Numbered from the stretch's first letter, positions 1 through 5,937 are shown. The stretch: 7,648 bases of DNA from Burkholderiales bacterium (GCA_025936275.1 JAICTR010000124.1:1-7648); one strand, 5' to 3'. Notes: generated by a model from the letters alone, not told the origin. Translations and numbers: made by a program.

Positions 1-20
1 AACGCCGATGAACGCCGATG
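1..20. repeat. Tandem 10-bp direct repeat at window edge
   Basis: AACGCCGATG occurs twice head to tail and begins exactly at the window edge, so the array may continue to the left. A third copy lies at 126-135, followed by the related AACGCCGCAGG. No gene is visible in 1-284; apart from these repeats I see nothing convincing there. The sequence resembles short non-coding repeats of the GCAGATGAACGC type that I recall from many proteobacterial genomes; that link is from memory. Confidence 0.7.
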
Positions 21-114
21 ACCCCCGTCCCGCAGATGTAAGACGAAGACCCCATTTTGCGCTGCTGCGATCGAGGCGAATCAGATTGGGAGTGATGCGG
101 GCGAAAGGCTTTGA

Positions 115-146
115 ATCCGCCGATAAACGCCGATGAACGCCGCAGG
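115..146. repeat. Interspersed repeat block, left arm
   Basis: Positions 115-124 read ATCCGCCGAT, followed by AACGCCGATG (126-135) and AACGCCGCAGG (136-146). The first ten bases are the exact reverse complement of 234-243 (ATCGGCGGAT), so this block and the one at 204-253 face each other as an inverted pair about 60 bp apart. Confidence 0.7.
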
Positions 147-203
147 ACCCGAATGATTGAATAGTTCTTCTCTTTCGCCGTAATCGCAGCGGCGAAGAGG
201 GGG

Positions 204-253
204 TCATCTGCGTTCATCTGCGGGAAGGGGTTCATCGGCGGATATCTGCGTCC
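204..253. repeat. Interspersed repeat block, right arm
   Basis: This block holds TCATCTGCG, TTCATCTGCGGG, TTCATCGGCGGAT and ATCTGCGTCC in succession. Read on the minus strand it has the same logic as the left block: a CCGCCGATGAAC core, then CGCAGATGAACGCAGATGA. It lies 32 bp beyond the stop of the GGDEF-EAL gene (minus strand), so transcripts leaving that gene would run straight into the inverted pair. It may help end or stabilise the transcript, but there is no T-run typical of an intrinsic terminator. Confidence 0.65.
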
Positions 254-284
254 TCCGCTTTAACTCCCGCACGGCAAGCAAGAA

Positions 285-2216
285 TCAACCGCAGGCGCGC
301 TCCGCCTTGCGCGCGCCGCGCGCGAAGAGCCCGCGCTCCTCGTTGAGGAAGCGCATCAGCTCCGCCTCGGGCAGCGGCGGGCGGCAGTAGTAGCCCTGGA
401 ACTCGTCGCAGCCCTGGTCGCGCAGCAGGTCGAACTGCTGCTGGTCCTCGACCCCCTCGGCGACCACCGTCATCTTGAGGCTGTGCGCGAGCGCGATCAC
501 CGCGCCCGTGATCGCCGCGTCGTCGCCGTTGTGCGGCAGCTCGCGCACGAAGCTGCGGTCCACCTTGAGGCGGTCGATCGGGAAGCGCTTGAGGTAGCCG
601 AGCGAGGAATGGCCGGTGCCGAAGTCGTCGATCGAGAGGCGCACGCCCATCGCGCGCAGCTGCTCCATCACGGCCACCGCGCGATCCGGATCCTTCATCA
701 CCATGGTCTCGGTGATCTCGAGCTCGAGCGCCTGCGCCGGCGCGCCCGTGGACCAGAGGATCGCCGCGAGCTCCTTCACCAGCTCGGGCTGGTGGAACTG
801 GCTCGCCGAGAGGTTCACCGCCACCGAGAGGGAGATGCCCTGCTCCTTCCACTTGCACACGCGCTCGCACACGCGGCGCAGCGTCCAGTAGCCGATCGGC
901 ACGATGAGCCCGGTCTCCTCCGCGAGCGGCACGAAACGGTCCGGAAGCAGCAGCCCGAGGTGCGGATGGCGCCAGCGGATCAGCGCCTCGACGCCGGTCA
1001 CCCGGCCGCCGCCGAACTCGATCTTGGGCTGGTAGTGGATCTCGATCTCGTCGCGCTGCAGGGCGTGCTTGAGCGCGGCTTCCAGCGCCAGGCGCTCCTG
1101 CGAAAGCTTGTTGAGCTCCGCCGCGTAGAAGCAGTGGCGGTTGCGGCCCTGCTCCTTCGCGCGGTACATCGCGATGTCGGCGTTGGAGAGCAGCGTCTGC
1201 GCGTCGCTGCCGTCGTCGGGAAACGTGCAGATGCCGATGCTCGCGGAAAGCGCCAGCTCCTGGCCGTCGACGTGGAACGACGGGCCGAAGGCGCCGAGGA
1301 TCTTCGCCGCGATGTCGCCCAGGTCCGGCGTCTCCGCGAAGTCCTCCACCAGCAGCACGAACTCGTCGCCGCCCAGGCGCGCCACCATGTCGCTCGCGCG
1401 CACCGCGACGGTGATGCGCTGCCCGACTTCCTGCAGCACGCGGTCGCCGACGGGGTGTCCCAGCGTGTCGTTGATGTTCTTGAAGCGGTCGATGTCGAGG
1501 AAGAAGAGCGCGAGCGAGCGGCGGTGGCGCTGCGCCTGGCCGATCGCGTGCACCAGCGCCTCGTTGAAGAGCGCGCGGTTGGGCAGGCCCGTGAGCGCGT
1601 CGTGCGTCGCCATCTTCTGGATCATCCGCAGCGCCGAGTTGAGCTCCTCGTTGCTGCGGCGCAGGCGCCGGCGCAGCTCGCTGATGCGACCGCCCACCAT
1701 CGCGAAGCACGGCAGCACGAGCGCGAGCGTGAGCCAGCGATAGGCCTCGATCGGCACGTTGACCGTGGTGGGCCGCGCCCACATGAGCACGTTGATCACC
1801 ACCAGGTAGCCGGCGAGCACCACGCCCGCGGCGGTGAAGAACTCGCGCGTGCTGAAGCGGAACGCGCCGAAGGAGAGCACCACCAGGCACAGCATGAGTG
1901 CCAGGCCGCGCTCGCGGTCGAAGTAGTAGACGCCGTACATGAGGATCGCGATCGCGACCAGGACCTGCGGCCAGGTGAGGCTCGGGTCGGGGGCGCGCTG
2001 GTTCACGCCGCTGCGAAAGATCGCGAAGAAGGCGAGGTTCGCGCCCACCATCAGGATCGCGAGGCGCAGCATCGGTGCGAGCGGCACGAGCCCCACGTAG
2101 TGCGCCGCGATCAGCACCGGCAGGCAGGCCGCGTACGCTCCCGCGGCGAGATAAAATCGCCGCATGCGCACCAGCTGCTTGCTGGCCGCGGTCTCGATTC
2201 GTACCCCTGTGTCCAT
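285..2216 (-). CDS. Membrane-anchored GGDEF-EAL c-di-GMP cyclase/phosphodiesterase
   Basis: This 643-residue enzyme is predicted to make and/or break cyclic di-GMP at the inner membrane. Residues 21-177 hold about six hydrophobic helices (21-43, 49-67, 82-99, 104-119, 126-146, 161-176), an N-terminal sensor of unknown ligand. A charged helical linker (about 178-202) leads to the GGDEF domain (about 203-365), with an intact GGDEF at 282-286 and the product-inhibition I-site RxxD at R273-D276, five residues upstream. The EAL domain (about 375-630) keeps E410-A-L, N468, the ELEITE segment (498-503), D530-D531, K551, E587 and Q607, so phosphodiesterase residues also look complete. Both activities are therefore possible; which dominates cannot be read. 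The start at 2216 is preceded by only a weak GGGAA; Met18 is an alternative. It follows ctaA after 95 bp and could be co-transcribed or have its own promoter. Confidence 0.96.
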   Translation of the reverse strand: MDTGVRIETAASKQLVRMRRFYLAAGAYAACLPVLIAAHYVGLVPLAPMLRLAILMVGANLAFFAIFRSGVNQRAPDPSLTWPQVLVAIAILMYGVYYFDRERGLALMLCLVVLSFGAFRFSTREFFTAAGVVLAGYLVVINVLMWARPTTVNVPIEAYRWLTLALVLPCFAMVGGRISELRRRLRRSNEELNSALRMIQKMATHDALTGLPNRALFNEALVHAIGQAQRHRRSLALFFLDIDRFKNINDTLGHPVGDRVLQEVGQRITVAVRASDMVARLGGDEFVLLVEDFAETPDLGDIAAKILGAFGPSFHVDGQELALSASIGICTFPDDGSDAQTLLSNADIAMYRAKEQGRNRHCFYAAELNKLSQERLALEAALKHALQRDEIEIHYQPKIEFGGGRVTGVEALIRWRHPHLGLLLPDRFVPLAEETGLIVPIGYWTLRRVCERVCKWKEQGISLSVAVNLSASQFHQPELVKELAAILWSTGAPAQALELEITETMVMKDPDRAVAVMEQLRAMGVRLSIDDFGTGHSSLGYLKRFPIDRLKVDRSFVRELPHNGDDAAITGAVIALAHSLKMTVVAEGVEDQQQFDLLRDQGCDEFQGYYCRPPLPEAELMRFLNEERGLFARGARKAERACG

Positions 2217-2249
2217 GGCTTCCCGCTTTCGCTCTCTTGTTATGCGGCG

Positions 2250-2255
2250 ATTATC
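2250..2255 (-). promoter_or_regulatory. Possible -10 element for the GGDEF-EAL gene
   Basis: The minus strand reads GATAAT here, one base from TATAAT and 34 nt before the start codon of the GGDEF-EAL gene. There is no convincing -35 at the usual spacing (GCGGGC at 17 bp). This is a weak candidate; the gene may instead be read through from ctaA. Confidence 0.22.
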
Positions 2256-2307
2256 GGGGCCGCACGCGTACCGCCCGCGTGAACCACGTCACATCGGGGC
2301 GGCGCAG

Positions 2308-2327
2308 GCGATTACGTGTGTAATCGC
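2308..2327. other. Perfect hairpin spanning the ctaA stop codon
   Basis: GCGATTAC (2308-2315) and GTAATCGC (2320-2327) are perfect 8-bp arms around a GTGT loop. The ctaA stop codon (2312-2314) lies inside one arm. No T-tract follows on the minus strand, so this is not a classical terminator. It could slow 3' decay, separate ctaA from the GGDEF-EAL gene, or be a protein-binding dyad. Confidence 0.4.
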
Positions 2328-3322
2328 GATTCGCGGGTGAGCGAGTGGAATAAACCGAGCGTGCAGGTGAAGAGCGCCACCGCGCCCGCCTGGTGGAGCG
2401 CCGCGAGCGGCACGGGAACGCGCAGCAGCAATGTCGAGATGCCGAGCGTGAGCTGCACCGCGATCGCGGCGAGGAGCGCCCAGGACCAGGCGCGCTCGCG
2501 GCGCCGCGCTCGCGGATCGCGCAGCACGCGCCACACGAGCGTCAACGCGGTAACCGCGATCACGAGCGCCAGAACGCGGTGGTTGAACTGCACCGTCGCC
2601 ATGTTGAAGATGAAGTTCTTCCACCGCGGCGAGAGCTCGAGGATCTCCGGCGGCACCCAGTGCCCGTTCATGAGCGGGTACGTGTTGTATGCGTATCCGG
2701 CATGGATGCCCGCCACCAGCGCGCCGGTGAGCGCCATGAGGAAGACCAGCGTGGCCAGCGCGCCGGCGTGGCGTGCGGCGGGCTGGCGCGGGCGGCGCTC
2801 CATGCCGACCGCGAGGCCCAGCGCGAGCCACAGCATCGCCGCGTAGATGAGGAGCGCGGTGCCGAGGTGCGCGGCGAGCCGGATCGAGCTCACGCGCGGA
2901 TCGTCCACCAGGCCGCTCTTCACCATGAACCAGCCGAGCGCACCCTGCAGCCCGCCGAGCACGAAGATGCCCGCGAGCCGCCAGGCGATGGGCCGCGCGA
3001 TCGCCCCGCGCGCGAGGAACCACACGAACGGCACGAAGAAGACCACGCCGATGGTGCGCCCGAGCAGGCGGTGGAAGTACTCCCACCAGAAGATGCCCTT
3101 GAACCCCGCGAGCGTCATGTCGAAGTTGCGCAGGCGGAACTCCGGGCTTTGCTGGTACCTGGCGAAGGTCTCCTGCCACTGCGCGTCGGTGAGCGGCGGG
3201 ATCGTGCCCACCAGCGGCTGCCACTCGACGATCGAAAGGCCGGAGTGCGTGAGCCGCGTGATGCCGCCCACGACCACCATCGCGAACACCATCGCGCAGC
3301 ACGCGAAGAGCCAGCCCGCCAT
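2312..3322 (-). CDS. ctaA: Heme A synthase (COX15/CtaA family)
   Basis: This integral membrane enzyme oxidises the C8 methyl of heme O to a formyl group, giving heme A for aa3-type cytochrome oxidase. The 336-residue product has about eight membrane helices in two four-helix halves. The four heme-ligand histidines of the family are present: H84 in EYFHRLLGR, H152 in AAHLG, H248 in FNHRV and H310 in LHQAG. E81 matches the catalytic glutamate of the ExxH motif. The N-terminal GGITRLTHSGLSIVEW segment (19-34) and the lack of extracellular cysteine pairs mark the alphaproteobacterial/mitochondrial (COX15) type rather than the CPDWPxC type. The ATG at 3322 was chosen by homologue length, but it has no Shine-Dalgarno site. 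The frame stays open upstream, through the REP-like repeat, to a GTG at 3436 that overlaps the sodB stop. No other cytochrome oxidase gene is visible nearby. Confidence 0.94.
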   Translation of the reverse strand: MAGWLFACCAMVFAMVVVGGITRLTHSGLSIVEWQPLVGTIPPLTDAQWQETFARYQQSPEFRLRNFDMTLAGFKGIFWWEYFHRLLGRTIGVVFFVPFVWFLARGAIARPIAWRLAGIFVLGGLQGALGWFMVKSGLVDDPRVSSIRLAAHLGTALLIYAAMLWLALGLAVGMERRPRQPAARHAGALATLVFLMALTGALVAGIHAGYAYNTYPLMNGHWVPPEILELSPRWKNFIFNMATVQFNHRVLALVIAVTALTLVWRVLRDPRARRRERAWSWALLAAIAVQLTLGISTLLLRVPVPLAALHQAGAVALFTCTLGLFHSLTRESRLHT

Positions 3323-3339
3323 GGCGCGGCGGGAAGAAT

Positions 3340-3426
3340 CGGGGACAGACCACTTGTCCCGGGGGTAACAACGACCCAGCACCGGCGCGCTGCTGTCCTG
3401 CTTGGGGGACAAGTGGTCTGTCCCCG
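3340..3426. repeat. Inverted doublet of a REP-like hairpin element
   Basis: GGGGACAGACCACTTGTCCC at 3341-3360 is repeated as its exact reverse complement at 3406-3425. One more paired base outside (3340/3426) makes a perfect 21-bp inverted repeat around a 45-bp spacer. Each arm is itself a small hairpin: GGGACA (3342-3347), loop GACCACT, TGTCCC (3355-3360). A hairpin unit doubled in opposite orientation is the architecture of REP/BIME elements. The GGGGACAGACCAC core resembles repeats I recall near REP-associated tyrosine transposases (RAYTs), though none is in the window. It fills nearly the whole sodB-ctaA gap (3323-3432) and sits where the ctaA leader should be. Confidence 0.8.
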
Positions 3427-3432
3427 GTGTAC

Positions 3433-4056
3433 TCACGCGGCCTTGCGCTGCTTCGCTTTCTCGAGCTGCTCCGCGGCGAAGTCCCAGTTGAGCAGCTTGT
3501 CGATCACCGCCGCGGCGTAATCGGGCCGGCGGTTCTGGTAGTCGAGATAGTAGGCGTGCTCCCAGACGTCGAGCGTGAGGAGCGGCGTCTGGCCCTGCGC
3601 GATCGGGGTGCCCGCGTTGGAGGTGGCGACGATGTCGAGCTTGCCGTCCTTCTCCACGAGCCAGGCCCACCCGCTGCCGAAGCAGTTCACGGCCGCGTCG
3701 GCGAACTTCTGCTTGAAGGCGTCGTAGCCGCCGCAATCCGCGTCGATGCGCGAGGCGAGCGCGCCCGAGGGCTTGCCGCCTTCCTTGCGCAGGCAATTCC
3801 AGAAGAAGGTGTGGTTCCACGCCTGCGCGGCGTTGTTGAACACCTTCTGATCCTTGCCGGCGCTTTCCTTCACGATCTGCTCGAGCGTCATGTCGGCGAA
3901 GCGCGTGCCCTGCACGAGCTCGTTCAGCTTGTTCACGTACGCGCGATGGTGCTTGCCGTAGTGGAAGCTCAGCGTGTTGGCGGAAATGACGGGGTCGAGC
4001 GCGTTCTCCGGCCACGGAAGCGGCGGGAGCTGGAACGGAGCGGTTTGGGTTGCCAT
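3433..4056 (-). CDS. sodB: Superoxide dismutase, iron type
   Basis: This 207-residue enzyme converts superoxide to oxygen and hydrogen peroxide, most likely in the cytoplasm since there is no signal peptide. The metal ligands are all present: H32 (FHYGKHH), H82 (WNHTFFWN), and D163 and H167 in the family signature DVWEHAYY. Q78 in NNAAQAWNH together with A148 in TSNAGTP is the iron-type arrangement; manganese enzymes usually carry the active-site glutamine at the second position instead. Length and order match FeSODs throughout. The start at 4056 is set by GGAGG (plus-strand 4065-4069) eight bases upstream; the frame extends further upstream but shows no homology. It is the first gene of a minus-strand run, with ctaA 110 bp downstream across the REP-like doublet. 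Its promoter must lie in 4057-4377. Confidence 0.97.
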   Translation of the reverse strand: MATQTAPFQLPPLPWPENALDPVISANTLSFHYGKHHRAYVNKLNELVQGTRFADMTLEQIVKESAGKDQKVFNNAAQAWNHTFFWNCLRKEGGKPSGALASRIDADCGGYDAFKQKFADAAVNCFGSGWAWLVEKDGKLDIVATSNAGTPIAQGQTPLLTLDVWEHAYYLDYQNRRPDYAAAVIDKLLNWDFAAEQLEKAKQRKAA

Positions 4057-4132
4057 GGTGTTTTCCTCCGGGATGAACACTAAAGGATACCGCGATGAGG
4101 CGGGACGCTCCAGAAAAGCGGAGCTCGATGGG

Positions 4133-4161
4133 TGAGTCCCGCGCCGGTGTAGGAAAGTTCC
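4133..4161 (-). promoter_or_regulatory. Possible ECF/sigma-E-like promoter for sodB
   Basis: On the minus strand GGAACTT (4155-4161) matches the -35 of sigma-E-type promoters, followed after 16 bp by GACTCA (4133-4138), a partial match to the GTCTAA/GTCAAA -10. It would give a leader of about 70 nt before sodB. The -10 match is imperfect, so this is suggestive only. Confidence 0.22.
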
Positions 4162-4174
4162 GACGGCCGTATCA

Positions 4175-4191
4175 GCGCAATTCTCTTGCGC
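4175..4191. promoter_or_regulatory. Operator-like inverted repeat
   Basis: GCGCAA (4175-4180) and TTGCGC (4186-4191) are perfect 6-bp arms around TTCTC. The position between divergent genes suits a repressor or activator site, but no regulator can be assigned. Confidence 0.35.
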
Positions 4192-4227
4192 AATGGGCCT
4201 GCGCCGACAGAACCGGCGCCGCCCCGA

Positions 4228-4242
4228 ACCGATCATTTCGGT
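4228..4242. promoter_or_regulatory. Short inverted repeat in divergent gap
   Basis: ACCGA (4228-4232) and TCGGT (4238-4242) pair perfectly around TCATT. Arms of five bases arise easily by chance in G+C-rich DNA, so the call rests mainly on location. Confidence 0.2.
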
Positions 4243-4319
4243 AGCTCCGTGGCGCATGCCTCGGGGCGAAGCATTTCCCATAACCCAGGTGACGCCATGA
4301 ATTGGGACCGCATCGAGGA

Positions 4320-4356
4320 CTCGTCACGAGCGCGATCGGTGGGTCCAGTGACTGGA
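4320..4356. promoter_or_regulatory. Two single-base-centred dyads before the Lys-rich gene
   Basis: CTCGT-C-ACGAG (4320-4330, centre 4325) and TCCAGT-G-ACTGGA (4344-4356, centre 4350) are both perfect palindromes around a single base. Their centres are 25 bp apart, and the second ends 7 bp before the Shine-Dalgarno AAGGAG of the gene starting at 4378. They could be paired operator half-regions or, in RNA, leader structure; the one-base loop favours a DNA site. Confidence 0.35.
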
Positions 4357-4377
4357 ATCGCATAAGGAGAGACAAGG

Positions 4378-4956
4378 ATGAAAATGAACGCTCTTTACGC
4401 CGCCCTGTCCGGGGCCTTCCTGCTCGGCACAGCGGCCCTCTGCCCGGCCCAGACGACCAACACCGCGACCGGCGACAACACCGCGCCGAGCGCGACCACC
4501 ACGCATCGCACGGCGACGCACAAGGCCGACGCCGGCGCGCGCGACGAGTACAAGGCCGACAAGGACAAGATCGAGGCCGACTACAAGCAGGCGAAAGCCC
4601 AGTGCAAGTCGATGAGCGGCAACGCCAAGGACGTGTGCGAGAAGCAGGCGAAGGGCGACGAGAAGGTCGCCAAGGCCGAGCTCGACGCGAAGCGCAAGGG
4701 CAACGACGCGTCTTCGGACTACAAGGTCGCCGAGACCAAGGCCAAGGCGAACTACGACGTCGCGAAGGAGAAGTGCGACGACATGAAGGGCAAGGAGAAG
4801 TCCGCGTGCAAGAAGCAGGCGAAGGCGGACGAGGACAAGGCCCTCGCGGAGGCGAAGTCGCTGCGCAAGAACGTCGCTTCGGCGAACGGCCACTCGCGCT
4901 CCAAGGCGGGTGACATGGGATCGAGCACGACCGGCACGAGCGGCACCGCGAAGTAA
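4378..4956 (+). CDS. Exported Lys-rich protein with two C-X10-C helical repeats
   Basis: The function of this 192-residue protein is not known. Residues 1-24 form a signal peptide; the likely signal peptidase I cut is near A24 (CPA/QT), and C22 is not in a valid lipobox. After a Thr/Ala-rich stretch come two copies of a charged, helical 57-residue module (57-113 and 114-170), in register without gaps. Each runs [ED]YK, Y 12 residues on, C at position 20 and a second C after exactly ten residues (C76/C87 and C133/C144), suggesting one disulfide per module in the periplasm. Basic residues are about 31 Lys against 5 Arg. The tail is Ser/Thr/Gly-rich. Similar betaproteobacterial proteins are, as I recall, labelled TolA-like or hypothetical because of their Lys/Ala composition. 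AAGGAG eight bases before the ATG at 4378 supports the start. The next gene is a diverged paralogue. Confidence 0.88.
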   Translation: MKMNALYAALSGAFLLGTAALCPAQTTNTATGDNTAPSATTTHRTATHKADAGARDEYKADKDKIEADYKQAKAQCKSMSGNAKDVCEKQAKGDEKVAKAELDAKRKGNDASSDYKVAETKAKANYDVAKEKCDDMKGKEKSACKKQAKADEDKALAEAKSLRKNVASANGHSRSKAGDMGSSTTGTSGTAK

Positions 4957-5000
4957 ACCCGCGGCGCGCCGCGCGAGCGGCGCCCGCAGGTTCGCAGCCG

Positions 5001-5026
5001 AGGGGCCGGTCCGCGGATCGGCCCTT
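5001..5026 (+). terminator. Hairpin between the two paralogous genes
   Basis: AGGGGCCG (5001-5008) pairs with CGGCCCTT (5019-5026), with one G-T wobble, and the interior GTCCGCGGAT continues the palindrome. It lies 44 bp after the stop at 4956. The bases that follow (CGCATTCTCCC) are only mildly pyrimidine-rich, so it may be a weak terminator or an attenuating or stabilising stem that lowers expression of the second gene. Confidence 0.4.
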
Positions 5027-5064
5027 CGCATTCTCCCGTCGATTCTTTCCGGAAGATTCGCTCG

Positions 5065-5496
5065 ATGAACACGATGTCCATCGCCGCGGGGCTCGCCGCC
5101 GCCGCGTTCCTCGGCGCCGCGGGCTACGGCTTGCAGGCCGCCATGACCACGCCGCCCACGCTGATGTCGCCGGTCGATTACGGCCGCGCGCTCGATGCGC
5201 TCGCCGGGTCGACGGGCGCCGCGCTCGCCCGCTGCGCCGCCGCGCCGCAGGATTCGCGCGCGCTTTGCCGCGCCCGCGCGCGCACCGAAGACACCATCGC
5301 CCGCGCCGACCTCGACGCGCGCTATTACGGCACCGTGCAGGCCCAGGCGCAGGCGCAGGATGTGCATGCCCGCGCACGCTTCGAGCTCGCGCGCCTCGAG
5401 TGCGTCGCGCGCGGCGACGATCGCGCCCGCTGCCTTTCGCAGGCGCGCGTCGAGCAGGCGAAGGCGCTCGCCGCGGCGAAGCTCGCGGCCGGCTAG
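5065..5496 (+). CDS. Arg-rich paralogue with paired C-X10-C / C-X9-C repeats
   Basis: The function of this 143-residue protein is not known. A hydrophobic segment (about 5-25) may be a signal peptide or membrane anchor, but it lacks the usual basic residue in front. The rest mirrors the upstream protein: DY (38-39), C57, C68 after ten residues, the ARADLDARYYG segment (79-89, compare AKAELDAKRKG upstream), an aromatic F106 seven residues before C113, and C123 after nine. The C68-C113 spacing (44) nearly equals that upstream (45). Basic residues are about 15 Arg and only 2 Lys, the reverse of its neighbour. GGAAG nine bases before the ATG supports the start; Met4 is an alternative. It is 108 bp after the Lys-rich gene on the same strand. 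Its TAG stop shares a CTAG with the convergent gene. Residues 92-98 are a QA run encoded by a short CAGGCN tandem repeat. Confidence 0.82.
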   Translation: MNTMSIAAGLAAAAFLGAAGYGLQAAMTTPPTLMSPVDYGRALDALAGSTGAALARCAAAPQDSRALCRARARTEDTIARADLDARYYGTVQAQAQAQDVHARARFELARLECVARGDDRARCLSQARVEQAKALAAAKLAAG

Positions 5497-5846
5497 AAGC
5501 TGTATCGCAGGAGGATGCGATCCCTGCGCAACGAGATGCCCTCGGGGGCGAGGTCGCCGATCCTCGGCATGAGGGAGCGCGCCGGGCGATAGACGATGCG
5601 CCCGTCGGCTGCGTCGTAGCACACGGCATGGCCGGAGCTCGCGCAATCCGAACGCAGGCGTTGCGGCTCGGCGGCACCCGGCGCGATCGATGCGGGCCAG
5701 CCCTCGCGCGCCGCGGAGAACGGCGCCTGCGAGCGCGTCGCCGCCTCGCTCGCGATCGCCTTCGGCTTCACCGACCAGTCGATGCCCTCGCCGCGTGCGG
5801 CGAAACACGCGAGCAACGCGGCGGCGAACAGAAGCGAGCGGCGCAT
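5493..5846 (-). CDS. Small secreted protein of unknown function
   Basis: The 117-residue product begins with a clear signal peptide (MRRSLLFAAALLACFAARGE, cut near residues 17-20), so it should be periplasmic or exported. The mature part has two cysteines, C68 and C76, likely disulfide-bonded. The C-terminal block AVCYDAADGRIVYRPAR followed by SLRRDRILLRYSF is the kind of compact beta-rich ending I associate with conserved hypothetical proteins of Beta- and Gammaproteobacteria. No enzyme motif is visible. The start at 5846 is favoured over the upstream in-frame Met at 5885 because GAGGAG lies six bases before it and the signal peptide begins exactly there. It converges on the Arg-rich gene, overlapping by four bases. 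Confidence 0.78.
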   Translation of the reverse strand: MRRSLLFAAALLACFAARGEGIDWSVKPKAIASEAATRSQAPFSAAREGWPASIAPGAAEPQRLRSDCASSGHAVCYDAADGRIVYRPARSLMPRIGDLAPEGISLRRDRILLRYSF

Positions 5847-5860
5847 TCGAGGCTCCTCGC

Positions 5861-5878
5861 GGGGCCTTTCAGGGCCCC
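5861..5878 (-). other. Leader hairpin of the small secreted protein gene
   Basis: GGGGCC (5861-5866) pairs with GGCCCC (5873-5878) around a six-base loop. In the minus-strand transcript it sits two bases upstream of the Shine-Dalgarno GAGGAG, so it could influence ribosome access. Confidence 0.3.
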
Positions 5879-5937
5879 ATGCCATGTTCGGGCAACGCCG
5901 GGGGCCCGGCCAGCCGCGGCGACGGCCGGCGCGGCGC

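Larger units (their letters stand above)
4057..4377. other. Divergent regulatory gap (321 bp), no gene
   Basis: This gap separates the start of sodB (minus) from the start of the Lys-rich exported protein (plus), so promoters for both should lie here. I see no credible small gene. It does hold several short dyads (4175-4191, 4228-4242, 4320-4330, 4344-4356) and one possible extracytoplasmic-sigma promoter toward sodB. I could not find a strong sigma-70 pair on either strand. Confidence 0.6.

Noticed and set aside
1..253. CRISPR array from the repeats at the left edge
   Set aside because: Units are about 10 bp, directly abutting or irregularly spaced and in both orientations, with no uniform spacers and no cas genes.
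483..2282. A 599-residue plus-strand frame opposite the GGDEF-EAL gene
   Set aside because: It is Arg/His/Glu-rich with no recognisable domain, and it is antisense to a gene with every expected motif. Long antisense frames are common at this G+C content.
3340..3426. Insertion sequence with terminal inverted repeats
   Set aside because: The 45 bp between the arms cannot hold a transposase and no target-site duplication is evident. A REP-like doublet fits better.
3323..4015. A single 567-residue minus-strand frame from 4015 to 2312, as if SodB and CtaA were fused
   Set aside because: The part upstream of 3436 is a different frame from sodB, which has all its metal ligands and a good ribosome site. 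Only the part after the REP-like element matches a protein family, so the open frame is a G+C-rich artefact.
4378..4452. Lipoprotein signal in the Lys-rich protein at C22
   Set aside because: The residues before C22 are A-A-L; a lipobox needs a small residue directly before the cysteine, so ordinary signal-peptidase cleavage is more likely.
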